A stretch of DNA of 64,000 nt from Planktothrix rubescens CCAP 1459/22 (GTDB lineage Bacteria > Cyanobacteriota > Cyanobacteriia > Cyanobacteriales > Microcoleaceae), in NCBI GenBank assembly GCA_904830895.1, contig LR882958.1, positions 186,001-250,000 of the forward strand, given 5' to 3'. A program made the position numbers and the translations under genes. Under the pieces are notes generated by a model, which did no database searches, had not been told where the DNA came from, and saw only the letters and a program-made list of their open reading frames with translations. Of the stretch, positions 45,739 through 54,293 are shown one piece after another. Position 1 is the first letter of the stretch. Every line of letters starts with the position of its first letter.

Positions 45739-47169
45739 ATGTCTAAAACCGTTATTATTGATCCCGTAACTCGGATTGAAGGTCATGCTAAAATATCAGT
45801 CTATTTAGATGATGCGGGAGAAGTCGAAAATGCCCGTTTTCACGTCGTAGAATTTCGCGGTTTTGAAAAATTCTGCGAAGGAAGACCGATGTTTGAAATG
45901 GCTGGAATTACCGCTCGAATTTGCGGAATTTGTCCCGTTAGTCACCTCTTAGCTTCTGCAAAAACCGGGGATAAAATCCTTGCAGTGCAAGTACCTCCGG
46001 CGGGGGAAAAACTGCGCCGGATGATGAATTTAGCCCAATTAATTCAATCCCATGCTTTAAGTTTTTTCCACCTCAGTAGTCCTGATTTTCTATTAGGTTG
46101 GGATAGTGATCCTGCTAAACGCAATGTCTTTGGTTTAATGGCGGCTGATCCTGATTTAGCTCGGGCAGGAATTCGCCTGCGTCAGTTCGGACAAACGGTA
46201 ATTGAACTATTAGGAGCCAGAAAAATTCATGCGGCTTGGGCCGTTCCCGGTGGGGTGCGTTCTCCCCTTTCCGATGAAGGCCGAGAATGGATTATTAACC
46301 GCTTACCTGAAGCTCGACAAACCACCGAATTAGCTATTAGTATCTTTAAGCGTTTATTAGATACGGAATTAAAAACCGAAATTGATGTTTTTGGCAAATT
46401 CCCCTCATTATTTATGGGGTTAGTTGCCCCCGATGGTACTTGGGAACACTACGGCGGACACCTAAGATTTATTGATAGTAATGGGGAAATTGTTGCCGAT
46501 GGTTTGAGTGAAGATAACTATCAAGATTTCCTGGGAGAAGCCGTTGAAAATTGGTCTTATTTGAAGTTTCCCTATTACAAACCCCTGGGATATCCCGATG
46601 GTATTTATCGCGTTGGGCCCTTAGCAAGATTGAATGTTTGTGACTGTATTGGTACCGAAGATGCAGACCGAGAATTAATTGAATTTCGGCATCGGGCGGG
46701 GGGACGGGTAGCTACTTCTTCCTTCTTTTATCATTATGCTCGTTTGGTGGAAATTCTCGCTTGTATTGAAGCCATTGAACAGTTAGTTGATGACCCTGAT
46801 ATTATCTCAAAACGGGTGCGTTCAGAGGCGGGGATTAACTGTTTAGAAGGAGTGGGAGTTAGTGAAGCTCCACGCGGCACTTTATTCCATCATTATCAAG
46901 TAGATGAAAACGGATTAATTAAGAAAGTTAACTTAATTATTGCCACCGGACAAAACAATTTAGCCATGAATAAAACCGTGACTCAAATTGCCCAACATTA
47001 TATTCATGGAAATGAGATTCCAGAGGGAATGTTAAACCGAGTCGAAGCCGGAATTCGGGCTTATGATCCTTGTTTAAGTTGTTCCACCCACGCCGTCGGA
47101 CAAATGCCTTTGCACATCCAATTAATTCAAAAGGATGGAACAGTAATTAAAGAAAAATACCGCCATTAA
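45739..47169 (+). CDS. hoxH: NiFe hydrogenase large subunit HoxH
   Basis: 476 residues carrying the Ni-Fe active site. N-terminal ligand motif [10 protein letters not shown] and C-terminal DPCLSCSTH supply the four Cys. The start [21 protein letters not shown] is typical. After the final ligand motif a 25-residue tail [12 protein letters not shown]...KEKYRH remains; in this group the tail is cut off by the protease HoxW after nickel insertion, just past the His of DPCxxCxxH. The tail is intact here, yet hoxW is truncated. It lies in the hox operon and is followed by two 45-bp palindromic repeats. Confidence 0.97.
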   Translation: MSKTVIIDPVTRIEGHAKISVYLDDAGEVENARFHVVEFRGFEKFCEGRPMFEMAGITARICGICPVSHLLASAKTGDKILAVQVPPAGEKLRRMMNLAQLIQSHALSFFHLSSPDFLLGWDSDPAKRNVFGLMAADPDLARAGIRLRQFGQTVIELLGARKIHAAWAVPGGVRSPLSDEGREWIINRLPEARQTTELAISIFKRLLDTELKTEIDVFGKFPSLFMGLVAPDGTWEHYGGHLRFIDSNGEIVADGLSEDNYQDFLGEAVENWSYLKFPYYKPLGYPDGIYRVGPLARLNVCDCIGTEDADRELIEFRHRAGGRVATSSFFYHYARLVEILACIEAIEQLVDDPDIISKRVRSEAGINCLEGVGVSEAPRGTLFHHYQVDENGLIKKVNLIIATGQNNLAMNKTVTQIAQHYIHGNEIPEGMLNRVEAGIRAYDPCLSCSTHAVGQMPLHIQLIQKDGTVIKEKYRH

Positions 47170-47175
47170 CCCCAC

Positions 47176-47277
47176 CGTTGTTGCGCTTAAGCGCAATCTT
47201 AATGGCTAAAGCCCAACAACATTTTTCAATCCCGTTGTTGCGCTTAAGCGCAATCTTAATGGCTAAAGCCCAACAAC
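47176..47277. repeat. Two direct copies of a 45-bp palindromic element
   Basis: Identical 45-base copies at 47176-47220 and 47233-47277. Each has outer arms GTTGTTG/CAACAAC and two inner palindromes, GCGCTTAAGCGC and GGCTAAAGCC. They lie between hoxH and the small ferredoxin-like gene and keep an open frame that looks like, but is not, an N-terminal extension of it. Confidence 0.9.
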
Positions 47278-47303
47278 GGATTTATGATATTAGGAGGCAA
47301 AAA

Positions 47304-47567
47304 ATGCCAAAGGAAAACTTATATTTATGTATGGGTTCTGCTTGTCATCAGCTTGGAGTGTATGAAGTGTTACCGAAATTGCAAGCCTTGATGAGTGAAT
47401 ATGATATTGATCACAAAATTGAGCTAAAAGGCTCATTTTGTTTAGAAACTTGTAGTTCGGGAATTGTGATGAAATTTAAGGACTTACATTTTATTAATAT
47501 TAGTCCTCAAAATATTGAAGATAGATTTTTGCAAGAAATTCTTCCCGCCATTAAAGATCAGAATTGA
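47304..47567 (+). CDS. Small [2Fe-2S] thioredoxin-like ferredoxin
   Basis: 87 residues starting MPKENLYLCMGSACHQLG, with AGGAGG eight bases upstream deciding this start. The open frame reaches back to 47178, but that part is repeat-coded. The fold is the NuoE C-terminal/thioredoxin-like ferredoxin with the four-Cys pattern CMGSACHQLGV ... GSFCLETCSSG. It resembles the C-terminal domain of HydC/NuoE and stand-alone ferredoxin genes beside [FeFe] hydrogenase operons of anaerobes. Ten bases separate it from the PAS gene. It could relay the redox state of the hydrogenase pool to the sensor downstream. Confidence 0.85.
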   Translation: MPKENLYLCMGSACHQLGVYEVLPKLQALMSEYDIDHKIELKGSFCLETCSSGIVMKFKDLHFINISPQNIEDRFLQEILPAIKDQN

Positions 47568-47577
47568 GATAAACACC

Positions 47578-48078
47578 ATGTTAGAAACAACTCAGAATCA
47601 CCTCTGGCAACTTTTGTGGGAATATGATCCTAACGGTTTAATTGCCGTAGATTCAGACTTGATGATTAAAGTTGTTAATCCGGCTTTTTGTAAACTATTT
47701 AATGTTGAAGCGAGTGAAATTATTGGTAAACCCGTAACCGAAATTTTAGGGAATGTAGATCATTTTAAAACTGTTTGGGAAACTAATCAGGTAATTCGGG
47801 GACGGGAAACAGAATATCCTGAATATCATTTGTATATTCGAGAGTTTATTTTTCCCATTAAGGAAGAAAATATTATTGGCTGTATTATGAGCGATATTAC
47901 CGCCGAAATGGAACGTAAAAAAGAAACGGATATAATCAAGGCAGAAACCGTTAAAAAAGTGAATGAAGTAGTTGATAATCAAATGAAAGTCGCTCAAGAA
48001 ATTGCCGGGTTATTAGGAGAAACCACCGCCGAAACTAAAATTAGTTTACTCAAAATTATTGAACTGGTGAATCAGTAA
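47578..48078 (+). CDS. PAS-domain sensor protein in the hox cluster
   Basis: 166 residues from the ATG at 47578. A single PAS domain (about 15-115: DPNGLIAVDSDLMIKVVNPAFCKLFNVEASEIIGKPVTEILG ... GCIMSDITAEMERKKE) is followed by a helical tail (KKVNEVVDNQMKVAQEIAGLLGETTAETKISLLKIIELVN) that looks like a signalling or dimerisation coiled coil but has no kinase catalytic domain. In related operons of anaerobic bacteria a PAS protein ends in a similar QEIAGLLGETTAETK segment before SpoIIE. It is therefore probably the partner of the phosphatase encoded 51 bases downstream. Cofactor not evident. Confidence 0.85.
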   Translation: MLETTQNHLWQLLWEYDPNGLIAVDSDLMIKVVNPAFCKLFNVEASEIIGKPVTEILGNVDHFKTVWETNQVIRGRETEYPEYHLYIREFIFPIKEENIIGCIMSDITAEMERKKETDIIKAETVKKVNEVVDNQMKVAQEIAGLLGETTAETKISLLKIIELVNQ

Positions 48079-48084
48079 ACTATC

Positions 48085-48099
48085 GGAAACCGGGTTTCT
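48085..48099. repeat. Dispersed CCGGGTTTCT palindrome
   Basis: GGAAACCGGGTTTCT lies in the 51-base gap between the PAS and SpoIIE genes. Same family as 128-142 and 4942-5075. Confidence 0.6.
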
Positions 48100-48129
48100 A
48101 TCTATTCCCTATATTTTAATAAAATTAAT

Positions 48130-49296
48130 ATGAGTCAAGATAACTTTTTTGATATTTGTCACCTGAGTTTGAATAAAAAAGGCGAAGAACTTTGTGGTGA
48201 CCAAGTTAAATTTACCAAAAGCGAAACTAAAAGCACTATTGTTTTATCCGATGGTTTAGGAAGTGGGGTAAAAGCGAGTATTTTAGCCACCTTGACCACG
48301 GAAATTTTAATCACCATGTTAAATGCGGATGTTCCTTTAGAGGAAGTGATTAAAACCGTGATTGGAACTTTACCTATCTGTCAGGTGAGAAAAATTGCCT
48401 ATGCAACTTTTACGATTATTTCGATTAATCATTTAACCAATGAATTTAAAGTAATTAATTTTGATAATCCGCCAATTCTTTATTTTAAAAAAGGTCGCAT
48501 TGTTAAATTAGAAACCAAAATTGATAAGATTTTAGGGAAAAAAATTCAATATTCAGAAGGAACATTAGAGCGGGGAGATTTTATTGGGGCGATTAGTGAT
48601 GGTATCCTTTATGCGGGGTTAGGGGATACGATGAATTTTGGCTGGGGTTGGGATAATATTGCTAAATACATGGAGAGAATTTTTATTAGTCAAGCGACTA
48701 ATTCTCGAACAATTATTGAGCAAGTAATGTCTGAAACCCGTTCTTTATATCGGGAAAATATTGGCGATGATGCAACTTTTGTGGGGGTTTATGTTAGAAA
48801 ACCTAACCCGGTCATGATTTTTACTGGCCCGCCTTTAGATATTACTCAGGATGAATTATATGCCGATAGGTTATTAAATTTCCCCGGCAGAAAAGTAATT
48901 TGTGGCGGAACAACTGGAAATTTAGTCGCAAATTATATGGGAGAAACTATTGAAATGGATATTGCAACCATGCGAAAAGATTTACCGCCTATTGGTAAAC
49001 TAAAAGAGGTGGATTTAGTTACAGAAGGAATTTTAACGATTTCTAAAGCCACGGAAATTTTGAGAAAATGTAAGGGGGATATTGCCCGGTTAGCTTCTGA
49101 TAATAATGGGGCGGTTTTATTGGCGCGGGAAATTATCGAAGGAGATTCGATTTATTTTTTAGTAGGTCAACAAATTAATGAGTTTTATCAGAATCCTTTA
49201 TTACCTAAAAATATTTCAATTCGTCGTAACTTAATAGAAGATTTAGTCCAGTTACTTCGCAGTCAACAAAAGGAAGTTGTGATAGAATATTGTTAA
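48130..49296 (+). CDS. SpoIIE-type PP2C serine phosphatase of the hydrogenase cluster
   Basis: 388 residues. The N-terminal 225 form a PP2C/SpoIIE phosphatase with metal-binding Asp in IVLSDGLGSGVKA, GDFIGAISDGILYAG and GDDATFVGVYV. The C-terminal domain (about 225-388: FTGPPLDITQDELYADRLLNFPGRKVICGGTTGNLVANYMGE ... SDNNGAVLLAREIIEGDSIYFLVG) is not a standard SpoIIE part and has a conserved GGTTGN loop. The opening HLSLNKKGEELCGDQV and the whole layout match SpoIIE proteins encoded with hydrogenases in clostridia-like anaerobes. The substrate is presumably a phosphoprotein, perhaps an anti-sigma-antagonist-type partner, not seen here. Confidence 0.88.
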   Translation: MSQDNFFDICHLSLNKKGEELCGDQVKFTKSETKSTIVLSDGLGSGVKASILATLTTEILITMLNADVPLEEVIKTVIGTLPICQVRKIAYATFTIISINHLTNEFKVINFDNPPILYFKKGRIVKLETKIDKILGKKIQYSEGTLERGDFIGAISDGILYAGLGDTMNFGWGWDNIAKYMERIFISQATNSRTIIEQVMSETRSLYRENIGDDATFVGVYVRKPNPVMIFTGPPLDITQDELYADRLLNFPGRKVICGGTTGNLVANYMGETIEMDIATMRKDLPPIGKLKEVDLVTEGILTISKATEILRKCKGDIARLASDNNGAVLLAREIIEGDSIYFLVGQQINEFYQNPLLPKNISIRRNLIEDLVQLLRSQQKEVVIEYC

Positions 49297-49316
49297 TAAT
49301 AAATATAGAAAATAAT

Positions 49317-49628
49317 ATGATTTTAATTGTCGGATATGGGAATCCCATTCGAGTAGATGATGGTGTTGGTCAAGCGGTAATAACAGAGGTTGAACAGTGG
49401 AATTTAACGAATGTGCGATCGCTTTCTATCCATCAACTCACCCCCGCAGTTGCCGCAGAAATGGCGGAAGTTGATACGGTTATTTTTGTCGATGCTGCTT
49501 TAGAAGGAGATACGGTTAATATTATTTCCTTGGAAGCCTTACCCTCAAAATATCTCAAGCGCAACAACGAATTTATTCAACCTCAATTAACGATGCCAAA
49601 TGGTTTGATTTCCAGGTTGATCAATTAG
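49317..49628 (+). CDS. hoxW: Hydrogenase maturation protease HoxW, C-terminally truncated
   Basis: 103 residues; the family is about 150-160. The N terminus MILIVGYGNPIRVDDGVGQAV and the metal-ligand Asp59 in FVDAALEGD are normal. Native sequence stops near residue 77 (SLEALPS). After that come YLKRNN, encoded by the repeat CTCAAGCGCAACAAC (49558-49574), and then LTMPNGLISRLIN from antisense cysS sequence. The C-terminal region containing the second conserved metal His and the helix completing the fold is absent, with no downstream remnant before cysS. The TTG at 49290 is in frame but the ATG at 49317 is better. Activity is doubtful. Confidence 0.9.
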   Translation: MILIVGYGNPIRVDDGVGQAVITEVEQWNLTNVRSLSIHQLTPAVAAEMAEVDTVIFVDAALEGDTVNIISLEALPSKYLKRNNEFIQPQLTMPNGLISRLIN

Positions 49629-51026
49629 GGTAATTCCTAATGCTTTCAATTGATCTCGAATCCGATCGCCTTCGGGATAATTTTTAGCTTTTTTCGCCTC
49701 TGACCGTTGCTGAACTAAGGCTTCAATTTCACTATCACTTAACCCTAAATTCTGACTTTCCTCTGGTTTTGCTTCTAACCCGAAAACCGTGGCTAATTCC
49801 ATTAAAGTTTGCCAAGTTTTCTGTAAGTGTTCGGTCGGGGTATTAATATCGCCTCCATGAATTAATATATTGCGATCGCGTCTTAATTCCTTGGCTAATT
49901 CAAACAAAATTACTAACCCTTCCGGGGTATTAAAATCATCATCCATTGCCTCTTTAAACCGACCAATAGCATCATCAATTAAGGTTTTTTCATCGGGTTT
50001 AAAGCCTAATTTATCGCCATATTCCCTACCAAATAATAGCCCCTCTTTTAACGTATTCCATCCATTTTCAGCCGAAGCGATCGCCTCATCGGTAAAATCT
50101 AAAGGTTTGCGATAATGGGCTTGTAAAATAAATAAACGAATCACCATCGCATCCAAAGGACTATCTAATAAACCGCGAATTGTGGTAAAATTTCCTAAAG
50201 ATTTAGACATCTTTTCACCACTCACCCTCACCATGCCATTGTGCATCCAATAATTGGCTAAAGGTTGATGAGTTGCGCCTTCAGATTGAGCAATTTCATT
50301 CTCATGGTGAGGGAAGACTAAATCCCCGCCGCCGCCATGAATATCAATGGTATTTCCTAATAGCGATCGCACCATTGCAGAACATTCAATATGCCATCCA
50401 GGGCGACCTTTTCCCCACGGTGAATCCCATGCAGGTTCCCCTAGTTTTGCGGCTTTCCAGAGGGCAAAATCCGAGGGATCTTTCTTCTTAATTGTATCGG
50501 TATCGGAGGAGGAAATTCGACCACTCGCACCCGCTTGTAATTGTTCCTGTTGGCGGCCGGATAATTTGCCATAATCGGCAAAATCTTTTACACTATAATA
50601 AACATCTCCATCGACTGCATACGCAATACTTTGATCTACTAATTCTTGGATTAATTGGATAATTTGGGGAAGATGTTCCGTCACCCTGGGATAAGCATTT
50701 GCATCCCGAATATTCAAGCGTCGGATATCTTCAAAATAGGCTTGAATATATTTATTAGAAACCGCCTCCATTGTTGCGCCTTCTAATTTGGCCCGGTTGA
50801 GAATTTTATCATCAATATCGGTAAAATTCTGAATATAATTAACGGTATAGCCACTATATTCTAAATAGCGTCTAACTATATCCCAAGCAATATAGGATCT
50901 AGCATGACCTAAATGGCAATAGTCATAAACCGTCACCCCACAGCAATACATTTTAACCTTTCCTGCTTCTAAGGGTTTAAAATTTTCTTTTTGGCGAGTT
51001 TGAGTATGATAAATTTTGATAACCAT
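49587..51026 (-). CDS. cysS: Cysteine-tRNA ligase
   Basis: Charges tRNA-Cys. 479 residues from the second Met (MVIKIYHTQTRQK; the frame opens four codons upstream). The HIGH-type motif is CHLGHARSY, and zinc ligands include Cys in YCCGVTVYDYCH and HIECSAMVR with HGGGGDLVFPHHENEIAQSE. KMSKS occurs in GEKMSKSLGNF. The C terminus GDRIRDQLKALGITLIDQPG is complete. Its 3' end overlaps the truncated hoxW by 42 bases on the other strand, so the hoxW deletion removed sequence up to the very end of cysS. Confidence 0.97.
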   Translation of the reverse strand: MVIKIYHTQTRQKENFKPLEAGKVKMYCCGVTVYDYCHLGHARSYIAWDIVRRYLEYSGYTVNYIQNFTDIDDKILNRAKLEGATMEAVSNKYIQAYFEDIRRLNIRDANAYPRVTEHLPQIIQLIQELVDQSIAYAVDGDVYYSVKDFADYGKLSGRQQEQLQAGASGRISSSDTDTIKKKDPSDFALWKAAKLGEPAWDSPWGKGRPGWHIECSAMVRSLLGNTIDIHGGGGDLVFPHHENEIAQSEGATHQPLANYWMHNGMVRVSGEKMSKSLGNFTTIRGLLDSPLDAMVIRLFILQAHYRKPLDFTDEAIASAENGWNTLKEGLLFGREYGDKLGFKPDEKTLIDDAIGRFKEAMDDDFNTPEGLVILFELAKELRRDRNILIHGGDINTPTEHLQKTWQTLMELATVFGLEAKPEESQNLGLSDSEIEALVQQRSEAKKAKNYPEGDRIRDQLKALGITLIDQPGNQTIWHR

Positions 51027-51035
51027 ATTTTTGAT

Positions 51036-51115
51036 CACGGATTTAGACGGATTTCACGGATTTCACAGATTTTTAAGAGTTAACAATCAACATTTAAACG
51101 GATTTTTAAGAGTTA
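51036..51115. repeat. Degenerate copy of the ATCACGGATTT...CCGTGAAATC element
   Basis: GATCACGGATTTAGACGGAT followed by two TTCACGGATTTCAC-like repeats and AGATTTTTAAGAGTT twice, between hisI and cysS. It resembles one arm of the 124-bp unit at 16360-16855. Confidence 0.6.
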
Positions 51116-51119
51116 AAAA

Positions 51120-51458
51120 TCAACAGTTGACTTCTTTAAAAAAACAACTTCTCGCCCCGGTATGACAAGCGATATTGCCAATTTGTTCTATTTTTAATAA
51201 TAGAGTATCGGCGTCACAATCATAATATAATGATTTCAGTTTTTGAATATGTCCTGATGTTGCTCCCTTGTGCCATAATTCAGAACGAGAACGACTCCAA
51301 TAGTGAACTTCCTTAGTTTCTAGGGTTTTTTGAATAGATTCTTTATTCATCCAAGCCATCATTAAAATAGTACCATCTTGGGCGTCTTGAGCGATCGCTG
51401 GAATTAACCCTTGCTCATTAAATTTTAATGCTTCTATCCACAAATAATCTTGATTCAT
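51120..51458 (-). CDS. hisI: Phosphoribosyl-AMP cyclohydrolase
   Basis: 112 residues catalysing the third step of histidine synthesis, opening the purine ring of PR-AMP. The signatures [39 protein letters not shown] and [29 protein letters not shown] include the zinc Cys residues. The chain ends here with no HisE (PR-ATP pyrophosphatase) domain; many bacteria encode a fused HisIE of about 210 residues, so HisE must be elsewhere. Upstream, on the same strand, is sufE. Confidence 0.94.
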   Translation of the reverse strand: MNQDYLWIEALKFNEQGLIPAIAQDAQDGTILMMAWMNKESIQKTLETKEVHYWSRSRSELWHKGATSGHIQKLKSLYYDCDADTLLLKIEQIGNIACHTGARSCFFKEVNC

Positions 51459-51490
51459 AGTTGAGTTAATATTTTAATTTAATTAATCCC

Positions 51491-51940
51491 TTAAACTTCA
51501 ATATCAAGATTAGGATCACAGTTTTGAGCCTTTTTCTTGAAGGTTTGAAAAATATTATAAAAACCGTTAGCGCGAGAAGGAGTTAAACTCGCTTGTAATC
51601 CAGTTTCTTGAATAAACTCAGGGTTAAGTCCAACAACTTCTGTGGGAGTCATTCCATTCATTCCCATAATTAAAAAAGCAACTAATCCCTTAGTTAATTG
51701 AGAATCAGAATCCCCGTGAAACTGAACTTTTCCCTGTTCATCTAAGTTAGCAATCACATAAACCTGTGACACACAACCAGGAACTTTATTATCAGGAATT
51801 TTCTGATCTTCTGGAAAGGTAGGAAGTTTTTGGGCGATAGTAATTAATTGTTCATAACGCAATTTATTAGAAGAAGCACGTTTAAAACGCTGTACAATCC
51901 GTTCTAAACTAGGAGGTAAAGGGCTTGTGGTAGAAGACAT
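51491..51940 (-). CDS. sufE: SufE-family Fe-S assembly protein
   Basis: 149 residues. SufE accepts persulfide sulfur from the cysteine desulfurase SufS and hands it to the SufBCD scaffold. The active Cys is in VPGCVSQVYV near residue 55, in the usual conserved loop, with RYEQLITIAQKLP before it and FLIMGMNGMTPTEVVGLNPEF after. Cyanobacterial SufE often carries an extra BolA domain in plants, not here. Located immediately upstream of hisI (gap 32 bases). Confidence 0.93.
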   Translation of the reverse strand: MSSTTSPLPPSLERIVQRFKRASSNKLRYEQLITIAQKLPTFPEDQKIPDNKVPGCVSQVYVIANLDEQGKVQFHGDSDSQLTKGLVAFLIMGMNGMTPTEVVGLNPEFIQETGLQASLTPSRANGFYNIFQTFKKKAQNCDPNLDIEV

Positions 51941-52040
51941 AATCCAAAACCATAAAATTTCTACCTAAGTTTAGCAGGTGTTGGTTAGTGGTTGGTGAGT
52001 GACTTTTGGTGTGGCTATCGTAGCGCACGCACCCTAGGAT

Positions 52041-53582
52041 TCAAGATTTCAAGCAACGAATGGCTTCTAATAACCCCCGGGCTTTATTCAAGGTTTCCTC
52101 ATATTCTTTTTCAGGTTGGGAGTCAGCAACTACACCCGCCCCCGCTTGAACACTAACTTGATGTTCACCTTGACCCTGGTTTTGAACAATCATTGTGCGG
52201 ATAGTAATAGCAGTATTGAGTTGTCCTTCAAAATCATAGTAACCATAAACGCCGGAATAGGGGCCACGACGACACCCTTCTAATTCATGAATAATTTCCA
52301 TCGCCCGAATTTTCGGCGCGCCGCTCACAGTCCCGGCGGGAAAACAGGCTTTTAACAGATCCCAGGCGGTTTTATTTTCTGCTAATTCTCCAATCACATT
52401 ACTAACAATGTGCATCACATGAGAATAGCGTTCAATTACCATTAATTCATCAACTTTAACTGTTCCCATCCGACAAACTCGGCCTAAATCATTGCGTCCC
52501 AAATCGACTAACATAATATGTTCCGCGACTTCTTTAGGGTCTTTTAATAAATCTTCCCCTAACGCTTGATCTTCTTGATGGGTTTGACCTCGGCGCCGAG
52601 TACCCGCAATGGGACGGACGGTGGTAATTAATTTTCCTTCTAGGTTTTTGTCCGCTTTCACCATAACTTCTGGACTAGAACCGATTAATTGCCAGTTTCC
52701 AAAGTTAAAATAAGCCATATAAGGAGAAGGATTAATTAACCTTAAAGAACGATAAAGGGAAAAGGGATCGCCGGAATATTCGGCTGTTAATCTTTGGGAT
52801 AAAACCACTTGAAAGATATCCCCGGCTTTAATATGTTGTTTGCCTTTTTCTACATTGGTGCAAAATTGCTCCTGGGAAACATTACTAATATAGCTTAAAG
52901 GGGTTTGCTCACCCTGTTCACGGGGGGTTGGGGGGGCGGGGGGAGTCCATTCTAAAAGGGTATTTTCCGGGGATAATGGCGATTGTAATTTAGCCACTAA
53001 TTGTTTAACCCGATCACAAGCTTGTTGATAGGCCGTTTCTAAATCTGTATTCCGAGTATCAGCATAAGCGATCGCCCAAATTTTACGTTTAACCTGATCA
53101 AAGATTAATAAATTATCAACCTGCATCCATAACCCATCGGGTAAATCATCGGAATTGGGGGAATGTACAGGGACACGGGACTCGATCCATTGAATTAATT
53201 CATAACCCCAAAACCCAAATAGTCCCCCAATTCCGGCGGGTAACTGGGGTAATTTTACCGGATGATAGGGTTGTAAACAATCTTGTAGGGCTTGGAAGGG
53301 ATCGCCTATAAATTCTTGAATTGTTCCATCTCGCCATTTTTGTACCGTGTGGTCGCCATGAGCTTCTAAAATCCAAACTGGATCACAACCCAAGAAACTA
53401 TAACGCCCGATGCTTTCTCCACCTTCAACAGATTCCAAGAGAAAATTATAGGGTTGATTGGCACAAACCCGATACCAAGCCGAAACCGGAGTATCTAAAT
53501 CAGCCACCCATTCTTGATAGACCGGAATAAAATTTCCTGTGGAAGCCAGTTGAGCAAATTGGGAGAAATCGGGAAAAATCAT
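52041..53582 (-). CDS. trpE: Anthranilate synthase component I
   Basis: Converts chorismate to anthranilate in tryptophan synthesis with TrpG. 513 residues from the ATG at 53582 (MIFPDFSQFAQLA). N-terminal feedback-site region LLESVEGGESIGRYSFLG and catalytic core QVVLSQRLTAEY, PSPYMAYFNF, GSSPEVMVK, RPIAGTRRRG, LVDLGRNDLGRV and FPAGTVSGAPKIRAMEII are all intact. Near residue 218 the linker contains PPAPPTPREQGEQTPLS encoded by C-rich sequence resembling the CCCCCCGTGCACGGGGGG repeat, so a small repeat-derived insertion is likely. No trpG is adjacent. Confidence 0.96.
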   Translation of the reverse strand: MIFPDFSQFAQLASTGNFIPVYQEWVADLDTPVSAWYRVCANQPYNFLLESVEGGESIGRYSFLGCDPVWILEAHGDHTVQKWRDGTIQEFIGDPFQALQDCLQPYHPVKLPQLPAGIGGLFGFWGYELIQWIESRVPVHSPNSDDLPDGLWMQVDNLLIFDQVKRKIWAIAYADTRNTDLETAYQQACDRVKQLVAKLQSPLSPENTLLEWTPPAPPTPREQGEQTPLSYISNVSQEQFCTNVEKGKQHIKAGDIFQVVLSQRLTAEYSGDPFSLYRSLRLINPSPYMAYFNFGNWQLIGSSPEVMVKADKNLEGKLITTVRPIAGTRRRGQTHQEDQALGEDLLKDPKEVAEHIMLVDLGRNDLGRVCRMGTVKVDELMVIERYSHVMHIVSNVIGELAENKTAWDLLKACFPAGTVSGAPKIRAMEIIHELEGCRRGPYSGVYGYYDFEGQLNTAITIRTMIVQNQGQGEHQVSVQAGAGVVADSQPEKEYEETLNKARGLLEAIRCLKS

Positions 53583-53683
53583 AGCGGCGAACAATAAAAA
53601 AAATAAAGGATGAAGGTAAGAATAGACTATCCTCCATCCTAATATGTTTAGGGCATTGCCCTGGTTAATTGCACCTGATCGGT

Positions 53684-54127
53684 CTAAACGTCAGAGGTGG
53701 TTTTAGTTGTGAATTTGACTTTAACTGGATCAACATTGCTACCAATATTGTGAGCAACGCTATTCACAGATTGACGTCCTTCGTTGACTTTTTCAGGGAA
53801 AACGCCATCTTTAGGATGCAGGTATTCAGTTTCGCCGTTAGGGAAAACCCGATAGATTTTATAGTTGTCGATTTTGGGTTTGAATTTCGACCGCAGTTGA
53901 GTCCCTAAAGCTAGACACTGTTCCTTACGGGCTAAATACATCAGGTTGTCCCCTTCATTCATAATGGCTGCGCCACCTGTGGGCATTTCAAACACCTGTT
54001 CTTTGCTGCTAGTCCAGGTAATCGCATATTTTTCTTCAACTAGGGCTTTTGTTAATAAGCCACCAGTGCTACCACCAAACTTAGGCGGTGTTCCAGTCAG
54101 TGCTTCTGCCATAGGAATATCACTCAA
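53684..54127 (-). CDS. psaD: Photosystem I reaction center subunit II
   Basis: 147-residue extrinsic stromal-side PSI subunit that forms the ferredoxin docking site. Sequence features [96 protein letters not shown] and [12 protein letters not shown] are diagnostic. MAEALTG at 54112 is an alternative start. A single gene with its own upstream region of about 160 bases. It fixes the organism as an oxygenic phototroph. Confidence 0.98.
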   Translation of the reverse strand: MSDIPMAEALTGTPPKFGGSTGGLLTKALVEEKYAITWTSSKEQVFEMPTGGAAIMNEGDNLMYLARKEQCLALGTQLRSKFKPKIDNYKIYRVFPNGETEYLHPKDGVFPEKVNEGRQSVNSVAHNIGSNVDPVKVKFTTKTTSDV

Positions 54128-54293
54128 ATTATGTTTTTAGGGCATCCTAACACTGATGTTACCCTTGTCTATAGCAGTCGTAAAGAACCGTTACAGAAAT
54201 TAGCAGGGTAGAGGGAGTCACTCTTAACTACAAAAACTTTTTTGACAAACGGGCCAGATTGCTCTAATCTCAAATACAATATTCAAAAATTCA

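Noticed and set aside
47178-47303. N-terminal extension of the ferredoxin-like protein
   Set aside because: Both LRLSAILMAKAQQ blocks are translations of the 45-bp repeats; a strong AGGAGG precedes the downstream ATG.
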